Origin: a virus
Reading direction: 5' to 3' (one strand)
Length of the DNA stretch: 51,938 nt
IMG/VR virus record: IMGVR_UViG_3300026320_000008
Location: 1-51,938 of that record
Below, piece after piece: positions 17,523-27,978 of the stretch (its first letter is position 1; each line of letters opens with the position of its first letter). The notes beneath the pieces are model-generated. The model ran no database searches, was not told where the DNA came from, and saw only the letters and a program-made list of their open reading frames with translations. A program made the translations under genes and the position numbers.

Positions 17523-19949
17523 ATGGCACTACAACAACAACCAGTTCCTACCGTTGAAAATCATTTTATCGCTGGACTGAAAACAGAATACACCGGCTTA
17601 AACTTTCCTGTAAACGCAGCTACTGATACACAGAACTGCGTTTATACTTTAATTGGAGATGTTGAACGTCGTGGAGGTATCAACTACGAATCTAACTTTG
17701 CTCTGAATAGTATCAATGCAGCTGGAGGAGTTGCAAGATCTTCTTTTAGATGGTTGAATGCAGGTGGCGATGGAACAAGTCAGATATTGGTACAACAGAT
17801 TGGAAACAATCTACATTTCTGGAAATCGAGTTCAGCTACTCTAAGTAGTCCTTTATCGACCACTCGTCTACCTTCTGTAGTAAATCTTCTCGGATTTAGA
17901 GCGGATAACACAATTAATCCAGTATTTCAAGAATGTCAGTATGCAATGGGCAATGGATACTTGTTTGTATTTCATCCCAATTGTGATCCTTTTTATTGTA
18001 TCTTTAACAATAATCTTGTAACTGCAAATGTAATAACTCTGCAAATGAGAGATTTTGTTGGTATACCAGAAACAGGAGTCGCTGATAACTTTAGACCTAG
18101 TACTCTGAATGATGAACACAAATATAACTTAATCAATCAAGGATGGACACAAGGATCTGGTTGGACAGGTATTACTACATACAAAGGTCAAATTCCTTTG
18201 AATGATCAGAATACTGGACCTCAAACTATAACTTTTACATTGATTTCACAAAGTAGTACATCCGTTGTAACTATTGGAAGTCAAGTTCAAATGGATGTGA
18301 ATCCTTGTTCAAAGACTGGCCCCAACAATAACAATCTCACTGGAAAAGTTACGTTAACAGGTGTTGTTACGGCCTATACAACTCCTTCCATAACTGTTAA
18401 TTTTAATAGTAATAACAACCATCCTTTGAATCAAACAGGCTTTTGGCAAGGCGGTAATTTCTTTGATACTGCAGCCAATGTAAATATGTCTTTGATTAAC
18501 GTAGGTTTTATCAATACTTGGTTTGCTGCTGTTGGAAACTATCCTTCTAATTCGGATATATGGTGGTTGTATAAAAAGACTGATAATTCTTTTGATCCTT
18601 TAACAACACTAGCTAATGTTCAAGCAGTACAGTCTCCAGCTCCTAAAGGATCTTTCGTATTAAGTGTTTTCAATCAAGATCGTTCTTCAGCATCTAGTAT
18701 TCCTGGTCTCACGCCAATAACAACTGTGTCGCGACCAAGTACAGGAGCTTTCTATCAAGGAAGAGTTTGGTATTCAGGTATCAATGCTTTTGATCCTGCG
18801 ATTGGAGACGCTCCCAATACGACATGGACTGAAACTGTATATTTCTCACAGATAGTAGAGAGTCCTCTTAATTTTGGAAGATGTTATGAAAACAATGATC
18901 CCACTTCACAGAATCTGTTTTCATTACTTCCTTCAGATGGAGGAACAATAACTATTCCAGGATCAGGAGCGATCTATAAACTATTCCCATTAAGGTTTGG
19001 TTTACTTGTATTTGCTGCTAACGGTATATGGTTTATAAGTGGTAGTTCAGGTATTGGATTTACAGCTAGTGATTTCAATGTAACAAAGATATCCAATATA
19101 CAAGCTATATCTGGTTCTTCATTTGTTGAGATGCAGGGTTATCCAATGTTTTGGAACCAAGAAGGAATATATCATGTTCTTCCTGCAGCAACATCAGGTT
19201 CAGCACATAGTCCTGACATTCAATTGGATGTTCAAAATCTATGTCTCGGAACTATTTTATCCTATTACAATAATATTCCATTGATTAGTAAACCTTTTGC
19301 GAGAGGAGACTATGATCAATTAAGTTATATTGTTCAGTGGTGTTTTAGAAGTACCAACGAGTCTGGAATAAACAATAGATATAATTATGATACTATATTA
19401 AATTACAATGTAGTTACTAAAGCTTTTTATCCTTTTACATTGCCTGCAAGTAGTTCACAAGTAAATGATATTAAATATATCCAGAATCCAGGTGGAAGCG
19501 GGGCTCCTGCTCCAATACTTAAATATATTGTTTCTGTAGGTTCAAAGATAACGTTTGCAGAAGAGAATGATTTCAGTACTTACAGAGATTTTATTAGCGA
19601 GAACAATACTGGATATAACTTCATCAGTTATTTCTTTTCCGGTTATAATTCAGCAGGTAAGTTTTTAACTAAGTTTCAGACGCCATATGTATATATGTTC
19701 TCTCGAAATCCTTCGAGTAACTCTTACGGTATAGCTGCTGTTTGGGATTATGCTGGAAGCGGTTTAACGGGCAAATGGAGCACAAGACAAATAAAAAGCA
19801 ACTCTCCCAATAACTTTTTTAATATGTATCATAAAATAAGGCTTAGGGGCAGAGGATTAGCAATGCAAATTCATGTAACATCTGTAGACGGTAAACCTTT
19901 CGATTTGATGGGTTGGAGCGTCTGGAGTGAAACCAATATAAACATATGA
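17523..19949 (+). CDS. putative tail nozzle / tail tubular protein B (808 aa)
   Basis: Large beta-rich protein beginning immediately after the adaptor stop. The N-terminal part has NAATDTQNCVYTLIGDVERRGG and VFHPNCDPFYC, patterns typical of T7 gp12-type nozzle proteins in which early residues bind the adaptor and later blades form a propeller. Its size matches gp12 (about 800 aa). It would close the DNA channel below the portal. Confidence 0.75.
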   Translation: MALQQQPVPTVENHFIAGLKTEYTGLNFPVNAATDTQNCVYTLIGDVERRGGINYESNFALNSINAAGGVARSSFRWLNAGGDGTSQILVQQIGNNLHFWKSSSATLSSPLSTTRLPSVVNLLGFRADNTINPVFQECQYAMGNGYLFVFHPNCDPFYCIFNNNLVTANVITLQMRDFVGIPETGVADNFRPSTLNDEHKYNLINQGWTQGSGWTGITTYKGQIPLNDQNTGPQTITFTLISQSSTSVVTIGSQVQMDVNPCSKTGPNNNNLTGKVTLTGVVTAYTTPSITVNFNSNNNHPLNQTGFWQGGNFFDTAANVNMSLINVGFINTWFAAVGNYPSNSDIWWLYKKTDNSFDPLTTLANVQAVQSPAPKGSFVLSVFNQDRSSASSIPGLTPITTVSRPSTGAFYQGRVWYSGINAFDPAIGDAPNTTWTETVYFSQIVESPLNFGRCYENNDPTSQNLFSLLPSDGGTITIPGSGAIYKLFPLRFGLLVFAANGIWFISGSSGIGFTASDFNVTKISNIQAISGSSFVEMQGYPMFWNQEGIYHVLPAATSGSAHSPDIQLDVQNLCLGTILSYYNNIPLISKPFARGDYDQLSYIVQWCFRSTNESGINNRYNYDTILNYNVVTKAFYPFTLPASSSQVNDIKYIQNPGGSGAPAPILKYIVSVGSKITFAEENDFSTYRDFISENNTGYNFISYFFSGYNSAGKFLTKFQTPYVYMFSRNPSSNSYGIAAVWDYAGSGLTGKWSTRQIKSNSPNNFFNMYHKIRLRGRGLAMQIHVTSVDGKPFDLMGWSVWSETNINI

Positions 19950-20248
19950 TTAATACTTCAAATAATAAAGTCATAATGCTCGAAAAGATACCTGGAGAGA
20001 CATATACCAGATCTGAGAAGGGTGAAAAGGAATATAAATACTTCTTAACAGATGTTCCTTTGCATGCTATTCAAGATGAATCTACTAGTCTCTGGACTAT
20101 GAGATATAATGCTCCAGCTAAACTTCCTCCGGCTTTACAAGGATTACAATTCACAACCTTCACAAGTTTACGAAAACATGCTGAAGCTTATTTCAGACTT
20201 CGTAACATAAGAATTAAAGATATAATAGAGAATATAGATAATGGTTAG
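19946..20248 (+). CDS. hypothetical protein (100 aa)
   Basis: Charged, mixed helix/strand protein that overlaps the nozzle gene by an ATGA junction and the next gene by 8 nt. It lies where T7 has the small gp13, but I see no specific similarity. A role in tail or internal-core assembly is plausible from position only. Confidence 0.65.
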   Translation: MINTSNNKVIMLEKIPGETYTRSEKGEKEYKYFLTDVPLHAIQDESTSLWTMRYNAPAKLPPALQGLQFTTFTSLRKHAEAYFRLRNIRIKDIIENIDNG

Positions 20249-20720
20249 TCCTGTTGGAATGGGTATGGAAGCTGCAGGCTTTGGTCTGGAGCTTTATGGA
20301 AGTCTTCAAGCTTCCAAGTATGCTCATCAAGAAGCTCAGATTGAAAAAGATAAACTCGCAAACGAACAACTACAAGATAACACACGTCGTGCTGCAATGG
20401 AGTTGAGTGCCGACAGGCAACAAAAAGAACAAATACGACAAATGCAGGTTAGTCGTTCTATGCAATTGGCTGCTGGACAAGCTTCCGGAGGTCAGTTCAG
20501 TTCAGGACTTGCAGGAGCTCAAGCAGGTACTTCCGGTCAAGGAAATGTAAATAGACTCGGTATTTCACAGAGTCTACAGTTCGGTGAGAAGATGTTTGAT
20601 CTCAACGATATGCTTAACTCTCTTAAGATGAGCGAGGCTGGTATCGAAGGTAAGAAAGCTGATGCTGCCGGTATATCTGCTATTGGCGGTGGCTTGATGA
20701 AGATGGGAAGTATGGTTTAA
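20241..20720 (+). CDS. internal virion protein, gp14-like (159 aa)
   Basis: Gly/Ala/Gln-rich protein with an N-terminal hydrophobic stretch (VSPVGMGMEAAGFGLELYG) and a central helix rich in Gln/Arg. This layout and its position just before two very large internal proteins match the T7 gp14-type ejection protein, which would enter the cell envelope on infection. Function inferred from order and composition. Confidence 0.68.
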   Translation: MVSPVGMGMEAAGFGLELYGSLQASKYAHQEAQIEKDKLANEQLQDNTRRAAMELSADRQQKEQIRQMQVSRSMQLAAGQASGGQFSSGLAGAQAGTSGQGNVNRLGISQSLQFGEKMFDLNDMLNSLKMSEAGIEGKKADAAGISAIGGGLMKMGSMV

Positions 20721-20723
20721 TGA

Positions 20724-23700
20724 ATGGTCGATGATTATAACAATCCTACAGATGAAGGAGTTTCTTTAAATCCACAACCGGTTGAAGATAAAGGAGTTCC
20801 TCTCGATGATCCCAATAAGCCTCTGCCTCCTGCGATAGCAGCAGACAGAGCTACTAAAGCTACTTTCGGATTAAGAGGAAAAGTAGATAAAGGGTATGAC
20901 GACTATTACAATGCTTTTGTTTCTGGACAAGAGAATCCTATGCGTGAGTACATTGTTAATGCATTGTATGAGCAAGATACTGCACGGAGACAACAGACAG
21001 TAATGGGGATGATGCAACAGAAGGGTGGTTTACTTTCTCAATCAGATCTCGACGATATTACGAGGGCTCATAATTATCCACCAACTGTTATTGAAGATCA
21101 TTATGCCCAAAGGTATATGGATCATCTTAATTGGCCTGTAGGTAAAGAAGAAACTAATTGGCTTAAAGATGCTTACGTTCAGATGCCTGCTGAAGTAGAG
21201 AAAGAAATATCGACAGGTGTTGAAGCTAGAGCGCGTCTCGAGTTCTTTCAAACAATGCAGCAGGATGCTCATGCAAATGCTGAGAAACAGTCATGGCCCA
21301 GCTGGGCTATCGATAGACTTAAAGAAGCATCAGGTCTATATTCTTTTATTAAACAACATGTTCCTGGAACAAGTTGGTTGTCTCTTCCAGGCGATCAACG
21401 TAGAGAAGCTGTAACCAATCTTTGGAATTCTCCTGATTATCGTCAAGAATATTTAAACTTCTACAACACTCTTAAAGCTGATAATCCAGCAATGGCTAAA
21501 GAGTTTGCTGATGATGTTTTAGGTATGACTTCTGATCAACGCTTCTTAGAGAATGTTATGCCTCTCATAAGTATTGAAGGCGGTTTTGCTGGTAAAACGA
21601 TTACAAATATAGGTATGCGTAATCAAATACGTACTGCTGTGCGTCAACAAGTTCTTGCAGGAATTTCAAAAGATAATCCAGAATTAGCTGCTTCACTATC
21701 TGCTGGTAATGTTGCAGAAGCAACTATTCAAAGAACTTGGGGAAGTATTATTAAGAGAGCTCGACGAGCAGATCCTCTTCAAGATGCATTAGATGATCTT
21801 CCATATCTCTTTAAATTAGGTCGTGAGAACATTGCTCAAGAAGCACAGCAATATCGAAGTGTTGGTATGGATCTTGCAGGTTCTCAACAACTGTTGGATA
21901 AGTATGATGAACTCATACGTACTTTTCCACAAATGATGTCTGATCTTACGCATGCTGAACGTATCCCTGCATTAGCAGAGAGGTATCGTCCAGCAATGGA
22001 AGCTGCACAACAGCAAGTCATCGACAATAATAAAACTCTTGCTTCGCGTATATGGAATCTCAGTGAACCTTGGTATAATCCAATTACCAAGAGTTGGTTT
22101 GTAGATGCATTCTTTGGAAAGAACAGTCAGGAACCTTTCGGAAGTCTCGGACATGCAGGTAGAGTCGCTAAAGAAAACGGACTGACTGGACATGATTATG
22201 TCGGTGAACCTATTGCACGATTACATGGACCACCGGCTCCAATTGATCTCGCCAAAAGAATTGCAGACAACAAAGTAATCTTCGAAGAACTGCGTAAAAT
22301 CATGGCGGCTCCTCGTTGGTCATCCCGTGCTGCAAAGTCTTTCGGAGGTAAGACACGATCTCAAATTATGAAGGAAGCTACAGATGTAGGAGCTCAAATT
22401 CAAGGAGATGAAGCTCTCTTGGCAAGCGGAGTAACTAAGTTTGCTCCTCCTCCTGGAACTTCTTTAGGACAAGCAGGTTCAGGTTTTTACATTCGTAAAG
22501 CATTTCCTGTTGACGAAACAGCTCCAGGGATGCGTCAGTATTATGCAAAGTTATCTACAGACTTAACACCTACTGGAGGTGTTCTTAATTCTTTCTTGAG
22601 TCGGCTTAGGACTCCCAATGAAACTCTCTCAGACTGGATGACTCGAAATAGAGAAGTTGCTACATTCGCTTCTTCGCGTATAGAAAAGTATGTTTTCGAT
22701 CAAGCAGAAGAGATTCGTAAACTTGCTCCCAACATTCCTTTTGGTACAAATAAGAAAGCAGTATGGGATGACTTTGAACGTGTAGTAAATGCTGCGCGAG
22801 AAGTCAGAGATCCTACAAATGGTAAAATAGGTTATACGTTTAAAACTGTAGGTGAACTTCAGATGAAGTATATGGAATGGATCCATCGTCTACCTACTGA
22901 TCCTGAAGTAGCCGCTTACTTTGCTTTCAAACGTATTCAAGAGATTGATCATGCTCTTCGTGTTATCGATATTGTAAGTAACAAATATCGCAACGGAGTT
23001 ATGTCGCATCGTATGTTCACAATCAAAGATGGTGAGCAAGTATATTCACCTGAGTTTGATGCTAAATCTCATGCTGAATTTCCTTCGGGACACACGAGCG
23101 ATACTATTGCAATCATTGGGGATGACGGTAAAGCAAAAGTAACTAAGATTGGAAAACTAAACAATCTTCAAAAAGCAAGATACGACTGGCAAGTCAAAAG
23201 CGGCGCTATGAAAGCAGCACGCGTTTACGCTCCCACTCAGAATCCTCTTGCTGGTTATGCAGGTATCAAAGATACAGATCACATCATCTGGGTGATGACC
23301 AAGAACATTGAAAACAAAGCTCTTGACTGGCAGAAGCAACTTCCTTGGCGCGGTGGTGGACATTTTATTTCCAAATGGGATAACTATATCAAACAGATTG
23401 ATGTAAAAACAGAAAACATCGATGGAGAGAAGTTCTATCATGGTGTTGGTGTTAATACACTCATGCCTGTTATCAATGGAGCTGAAGGACGTGCCATCAT
23501 TGGTCACATAGAGAAAGTCAGACAGTTCTTAAGAAGTGCTACTCCTGCTAATCTAGCTGCTGCCAAAGACATCGTTGAGAATACCATGAAGATGGATTGG
23601 AAAGAGGTCTACGGTTGGTTTAGACCTACTGCTACGAGAGGTCCAGGTGGTCAAATGGTTGCAGGGGCTAAACCTCTATTCAGTCTCACAGAACCATTTC

Positions 23701-25841
23701 AAATGGTAAGAGCCAATCAGAATCTCATGAACATTGATAAAGCTGGTTTGCTTTCTCGGTATCCTGAAGGTAGGTTTACTGATGCTACAAAGCATGGAGA
23801 TATGAGTTTACAACATCTTACTGAGTTTTCTCAGGAGCGCGATCGTGATACTCTCATGACTTTGAATAATAAAGGTTCCATATCTAATCCCGCTTACAAT
23901 TGGGAACCTGCTCCATTGCTCGATGCTATTCCTACAATGGATAGAGCAATGACTAAGATTGCCAATACGACAATCATGAACGACATGAAGACACAGGCTA
24001 TAGAAACTTGGGTTCGTGAAGCTCGTGAAGGACTCTTGGCAAGCGGTCTCACTGAAAGTGAATTACAAGCTTCACCGTTATATTGGTTTCACCACGGAGA
24101 ACTCGGAAGAGGCTGGGATCCTATACGTGCACGAGAACTTGAAACAGCTCGCATGCAGATTAAACAATTCGTTGGGCAGGTATCTGAAACCGATGCGATA
24201 ACGCATGCGTGGAGTCAGAAACTTGTTGACGCTACCTATGAACGTTTCCCTGGAGCTACTCGTTGGTTATCCGATAAAGGATACGATGCTACATGGACAG
24301 CACATCAGCTCTCTGATCCGACAAGATTACTAAGGTCAATGACATTCCATCTTAAGATGGGATTGTTTTCTATTCCGCAGCTATTAGTCCAAGGACAAAC
24401 CTATACAAACATATTGGGTATTGCAGGTCCAACTCGTGCAATGCAAGGAACGACTGCAGCTTTAATGTGGCAGTTCACGAGACGCAATGCAAGCGAAGCT
24501 TTCATAAAAACACTTGACAAACATGCAACGCGATTTGGTTGGGGTGACGGACAGTTCATTGCTGCTCGTAAGGATGCAATGGATACGGGATTTTTTAATG
24601 TCGGTAGAGAATACTCTATGATTGACGATCCCATGTCAAATAAAATGTTCAAGACCGCATGGGGTAAGTTCTTAGATATGGGTGCTTGGCCATTCACAGA
24701 AGGTGAACGTAATGTTCGCGCTGGCGCTTGGTTTACAGCATGGAAAGAATATGCTGAAACCTCCGGTAAGACAGTTATGAATAATACAGACAAGCTCAAG
24801 ATTCTTGATAGAGCTAGTCTTCTCAACGGTAATATGAATCGCGCATCCAATGCTCTTTATCAACGAGGGTGGGGGGCTTTCCCAACACAATTCTTTACAT
24901 ACACAATTCGTCAAGCTGAATTGATGTGGGGTAAGCGTCTCACTCCTCTTGAAAAAGGACGGTTGTTAATAACCAATGCTATGATGTACGGATTACCTGT
25001 TGGTCTCGGGATCACTGGTATTCCTTCAGATGTTCTACGTCAGAACATGATTCAGAATGGATACACGCCAGGTCAGAATCAAGTTGAATCCTTCTTTACA
25101 GAAGGTGCTATATCGCAATTAATTGATTCTATGACCGGTACGTATTACAACGTTGGTGAACGTTTAGGTACGACTGGTGCTACTCCCGTCTATGATCTTC
25201 TTTATGGAGACAAACCAACATGGGAGATGGTTATGGGAGCTTCTGGTTCTACACTTGCAAGTGTCTTTGAATCCTTTAATCCCTTCTATCAGAAGGTCAT
25301 GTCTACCTTTAGAGGTGATCCAGGTGGATTCAACATCATGGCTGAACATTATGCTCAGATAGCCAAGGAAGCAGGAAGCTTTAACAATACGTGGAGATCT
25401 TATATAGCCGCCGCAACGGGCAGGCTTATAACTAAGAAAGGTGAAACCTTATCTGGCAAGATGGATTTGTTTTCATCTATCTTAATGGGAACTACAGGTC
25501 TTCAACCTCAAGAAGCTACCGATATGTATCTCATGTCTGCTGCTGCAAAGGCTGAAAAGGAAACACAACAGTGGGCTGAAAAGAGGTTTATTGAAGAATA
25601 TCATAGAGGTCTTGAAGCTTACGATAACAAAGATATCTCCAACGGTAATGCCTTTATGGCAAATGCTTTTGCTTATTCAGATATGTTTGCTCCTGAAGAA
25701 GATAAGCCTGCATGGATGGCTCGCGCATCGAAAGGTTGGGAAACAATAATTGATAGAACTAAAGAATCGTTTGGTACTAAACATGTTCCGCCACAACTCA
25801 AAGACGTTCGTCGTAATCAATACATTCAAGGATTAAAATAA
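20724..25841 (+). CDS. very large internal virion (ejection) protein (1705 aa)
   Basis: The largest gene of the genome. Mostly helical and charged with several amphipathic or weakly hydrophobic segments in the C-terminal third (GLFSIPQLLVQGQTY and AMMYGLPVGLGITGI) that could insert in membranes. Its size and position match the T7 gp16-type ejection protein of the internal core. I do not see the lytic transglycosylase motif that gp16 carries at its N-terminus, so peptidoglycan cutting may lie elsewhere or be absent. One ORF with no frame disruption. Confidence 0.75.
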   Translation: MVDDYNNPTDEGVSLNPQPVEDKGVPLDDPNKPLPPAIAADRATKATFGLRGKVDKGYDDYYNAFVSGQENPMREYIVNALYEQDTARRQQTVMGMMQQKGGLLSQSDLDDITRAHNYPPTVIEDHYAQRYMDHLNWPVGKEETNWLKDAYVQMPAEVEKEISTGVEARARLEFFQTMQQDAHANAEKQSWPSWAIDRLKEASGLYSFIKQHVPGTSWLSLPGDQRREAVTNLWNSPDYRQEYLNFYNTLKADNPAMAKEFADDVLGMTSDQRFLENVMPLISIEGGFAGKTITNIGMRNQIRTAVRQQVLAGISKDNPELAASLSAGNVAEATIQRTWGSIIKRARRADPLQDALDDLPYLFKLGRENIAQEAQQYRSVGMDLAGSQQLLDKYDELIRTFPQMMSDLTHAERIPALAERYRPAMEAAQQQVIDNNKTLASRIWNLSEPWYNPITKSWFVDAFFGKNSQEPFGSLGHAGRVAKENGLTGHDYVGEPIARLHGPPAPIDLAKRIADNKVIFEELRKIMAAPRWSSRAAKSFGGKTRSQIMKEATDVGAQIQGDEALLASGVTKFAPPPGTSLGQAGSGFYIRKAFPVDETAPGMRQYYAKLSTDLTPTGGVLNSFLSRLRTPNETLSDWMTRNREVATFASSRIEKYVFDQAEEIRKLAPNIPFGTNKKAVWDDFERVVNAAREVRDPTNGKIGYTFKTVGELQMKYMEWIHRLPTDPEVAAYFAFKRIQEIDHALRVIDIVSNKYRNGVMSHRMFTIKDGEQVYSPEFDAKSHAEFPSGHTSDTIAIIGDDGKAKVTKIGKLNNLQKARYDWQVKSGAMKAARVYAPTQNPLAGYAGIKDTDHIIWVMTKNIENKALDWQKQLPWRGGGHFISKWDNYIKQIDVKTENIDGEKFYHGVGVNTLMPVINGAEGRAIIGHIEKVRQFLRSATPANLAAAKDIVENTMKMDWKEVYGWFRPTATRGPGGQMVAGAKPLFSLTEPFQMVRANQNLMNIDKAGLLSRYPEGRFTDATKHGDMSLQHLTEFSQERDRDTLMTLNNKGSISNPAYNWEPAPLLDAIPTMDRAMTKIANTTIMNDMKTQAIETWVREAREGLLASGLTESELQASPLYWFHHGELGRGWDPIRARELETARMQIKQFVGQVSETDAITHAWSQKLVDATYERFPGATRWLSDKGYDATWTAHQLSDPTRLLRSMTFHLKMGLFSIPQLLVQGQTYTNILGIAGPTRAMQGTTAALMWQFTRRNASEAFIKTLDKHATRFGWGDGQFIAARKDAMDTGFFNVGREYSMIDDPMSNKMFKTAWGKFLDMGAWPFTEGERNVRAGAWFTAWKEYAETSGKTVMNNTDKLKILDRASLLNGNMNRASNALYQRGWGAFPTQFFTYTIRQAELMWGKRLTPLEKGRLLITNAMMYGLPVGLGITGIPSDVLRQNMIQNGYTPGQNQVESFFTEGAISQLIDSMTGTYYNVGERLGTTGATPVYDLLYGDKPTWEMVMGASGSTLASVFESFNPFYQKVMSTFRGDPGGFNIMAEHYAQIAKEAGSFNNTWRSYIAAATGRLITKKGETLSGKMDLFSSILMGTTGLQPQEATDMYLMSAAAKAEKETQQWAEKRFIEEYHRGLEAYDNKDISNGNAFMANAFAYSDMFAPEEDKPAWMARASKGWETIIDRTKESFGTKHVPPQLKDVRRNQYIQGLK

Positions 25842-25842
25842 T

Positions 25843-27978
25843 ATGGTAGATTTAACATCTTTCGAACCGAGACCTACGCGAGAAGATAATTGGTTGGGGT
25901 GGTCTAGAGCAGGGCAACAACCTCGTGGTGATCAAGGGGGAGAGATTGCTGGTAAAGCGATTGGGAGTGCTCTTGAGAATGTAGGAAAAATAGGCGGAGA
26001 CATTACAAAAGCTTACGCTAAGTCTGGTGCTGAAGATATTCTTAATGAAGATACAGCCCGGCTTGAAGGTATTGCAGGGAGTCTGGGAATAGATCAAGGA
26101 AGTCTTTTGGGAGCTCGAGGGCAAGCGGATGATCCTAATAAAGCTCCTCAAGAAGTAATGAATGCCGGAACAACTATTGAAAATCTGCAGTCCAGTAAAG
26201 CGAATGGCGCTATGTCGAACACCTATATGGATGCAAGAATTTTACAGTTTCAAAAAGATACTCGTTCAAAATTTCCATTCTTCAGAGCGCAGTTTGACGA
26301 AGGAGTCAGGGAAGCAACTGGCGTAGCACATACAGCCAATGAATATCATCAAAAGCTTTTAGGAGATATTAACAGTTTTCTAACGGGTAAAGATAAATAT
26401 AAAGATATGGCTTTGACTGAAATCAAGTCACGTATGGGTGGTTCTGTTGCCGGTGTAACAGCTGATGTAGCTATGGCTAGAGTTCACAGTGGAGAATGGA
26501 CTCCCGATCAAGGACTTCAATGGTCCAATAAAGTTCAAGCAAATGAATGGCAACATACTCAGAATATGAATAGCTTGAATGAGGAAAAAGCAGTCAGAGA
26601 AAATTACTCGGAACGAGCTGTTCCTATTGCTCAAAATAGAGTTAATGCTGCTGTGAATGAACTTCAAATGGCTGCTGCTGAAAGTGTCGGACTTAAAACG
26701 ACTCAAGACATGTTGGATTATTTAGCGCATCCTGAGCAACACACTCCACAAGAGTATCAAAAAGTTGCACAAGCTTATGGAGCTCTTCATCCTAAAATAA
26801 GTCGAGAGATTGATACGAGACTTTATGGTCCCGTTAAAGATTCAAAAGGAAACATTGTTAACGGTCCGGATGGTAAACCTTTACCAGCTTTAGCTTCACA
26901 TCTTAAACCAGAAGAGATTCAAAAGATCCGTACTTCAGCTTTACAACAATTCAAAGATGGTGAGTCTTTTATCACGCAGGGTGACTTCGGTGGTTTGAGT
27001 TATTGGAATAGATCCATGCATATTGCGGAAACATCTATGAGATACGATCTGGATAAATCTTCTGCTGGTAATTATGTACGTATGGCTAAAACTCTTAAAG
27101 ATATGGGAGCCGATCAACTTCTCGCAGAATATCAAAAGCAAAGGTTAAGTTCCGGAATTATTCCTGAACTCAGCAGTGCTCTTGATTCTATTATGTTGAA
27201 GAGTTATTTTCCTGATCAACAATCATTGTCACAATCTTCTCCGGGAGCCAAGATATCTTTTCTACAAGCAGATATCAATGAAATGAAGAAACGATACGGA
27301 AGTACTCCAGATGCGTTGAAAGTATTGTTACAAGATATTCCTAAAGTTATAGGTGATTCAAGTGTTCCTGATTCTGTAAAGATTGGAAAGATCCAGCATA
27401 CATTTGATCCGAGAAACGTTAATGTTCTCAACACATGGACGAGAGATGATCGTCCTACTGCCTTCAGAACAATGGTAAGTGAACCTGTTGTTACAGCGAT
27501 TAAAGCACTATCCGATAAACATCCTGAATTACATCTATGGGAAGAGATGAAGTCCAACGCAACGATTCAAGCGAGAAACTTGATTGGCGAAGATGTAAGA
27601 GATCTTTCTAAGAGTCAGTTTAATGAAACGCGAGATCAAATAACTTATGATAATGAACATTATCGCTTTAAATATAATCCTCCTCCAGCTCAGGGACCTG
27701 AAGAAGAGCGTGCTCAATCTGCTATACACAGAATGCTTGGGCGCATCAACACAACGATGCAAGGCATAGCAGCAATTGGTAAAACAGATGAATCTGATCC
27801 CAATGCTTATATTCTTCAATCCCTCAGAGATCTAGGTTATGATCCTCGTGGTAGAGCAGCATCGATATTTCCTGAAGCTTTGTCCAATGCAATCAGAAAG
27901 ACTTATGGAACTGAAGAGTCTAAACGTAACAAAGGTTTGGAAAAACTCAGAGATGCAATGAAACCGGAAACTAAGTAA
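25843..27978 (+). CDS. internal virion protein, gp15-like (711 aa)
   Basis: Long, charged, alpha-helical protein with no hydrophobic segment, starting 1 nt after the previous stop and coupled to the next gene by TAATG. It fits the second large core protein (T7 gp15-like) that together with the gp16 counterpart forms the ejected channel. Identification rests on size, composition and order. Confidence 0.68.
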   Translation: MVDLTSFEPRPTREDNWLGWSRAGQQPRGDQGGEIAGKAIGSALENVGKIGGDITKAYAKSGAEDILNEDTARLEGIAGSLGIDQGSLLGARGQADDPNKAPQEVMNAGTTIENLQSSKANGAMSNTYMDARILQFQKDTRSKFPFFRAQFDEGVREATGVAHTANEYHQKLLGDINSFLTGKDKYKDMALTEIKSRMGGSVAGVTADVAMARVHSGEWTPDQGLQWSNKVQANEWQHTQNMNSLNEEKAVRENYSERAVPIAQNRVNAAVNELQMAAAESVGLKTTQDMLDYLAHPEQHTPQEYQKVAQAYGALHPKISREIDTRLYGPVKDSKGNIVNGPDGKPLPALASHLKPEEIQKIRTSALQQFKDGESFITQGDFGGLSYWNRSMHIAETSMRYDLDKSSAGNYVRMAKTLKDMGADQLLAEYQKQRLSSGIIPELSSALDSIMLKSYFPDQQSLSQSSPGAKISFLQADINEMKKRYGSTPDALKVLLQDIPKVIGDSSVPDSVKIGKIQHTFDPRNVNVLNTWTRDDRPTAFRTMVSEPVVTAIKALSDKHPELHLWEEMKSNATIQARNLIGEDVRDLSKSQFNETRDQITYDNEHYRFKYNPPPAQGPEEERAQSAIHRMLGRINTTMQGIAAIGKTDESDPNAYILQSLRDLGYDPRGRAASIFPEALSNAIRKTYGTEESKRNKGLEKLRDAMKPETK

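Noticed and set aside
24514-24545. TTGACA within the large ejection-protein gene
   Set aside because: No acceptable -10 element at correct spacing.
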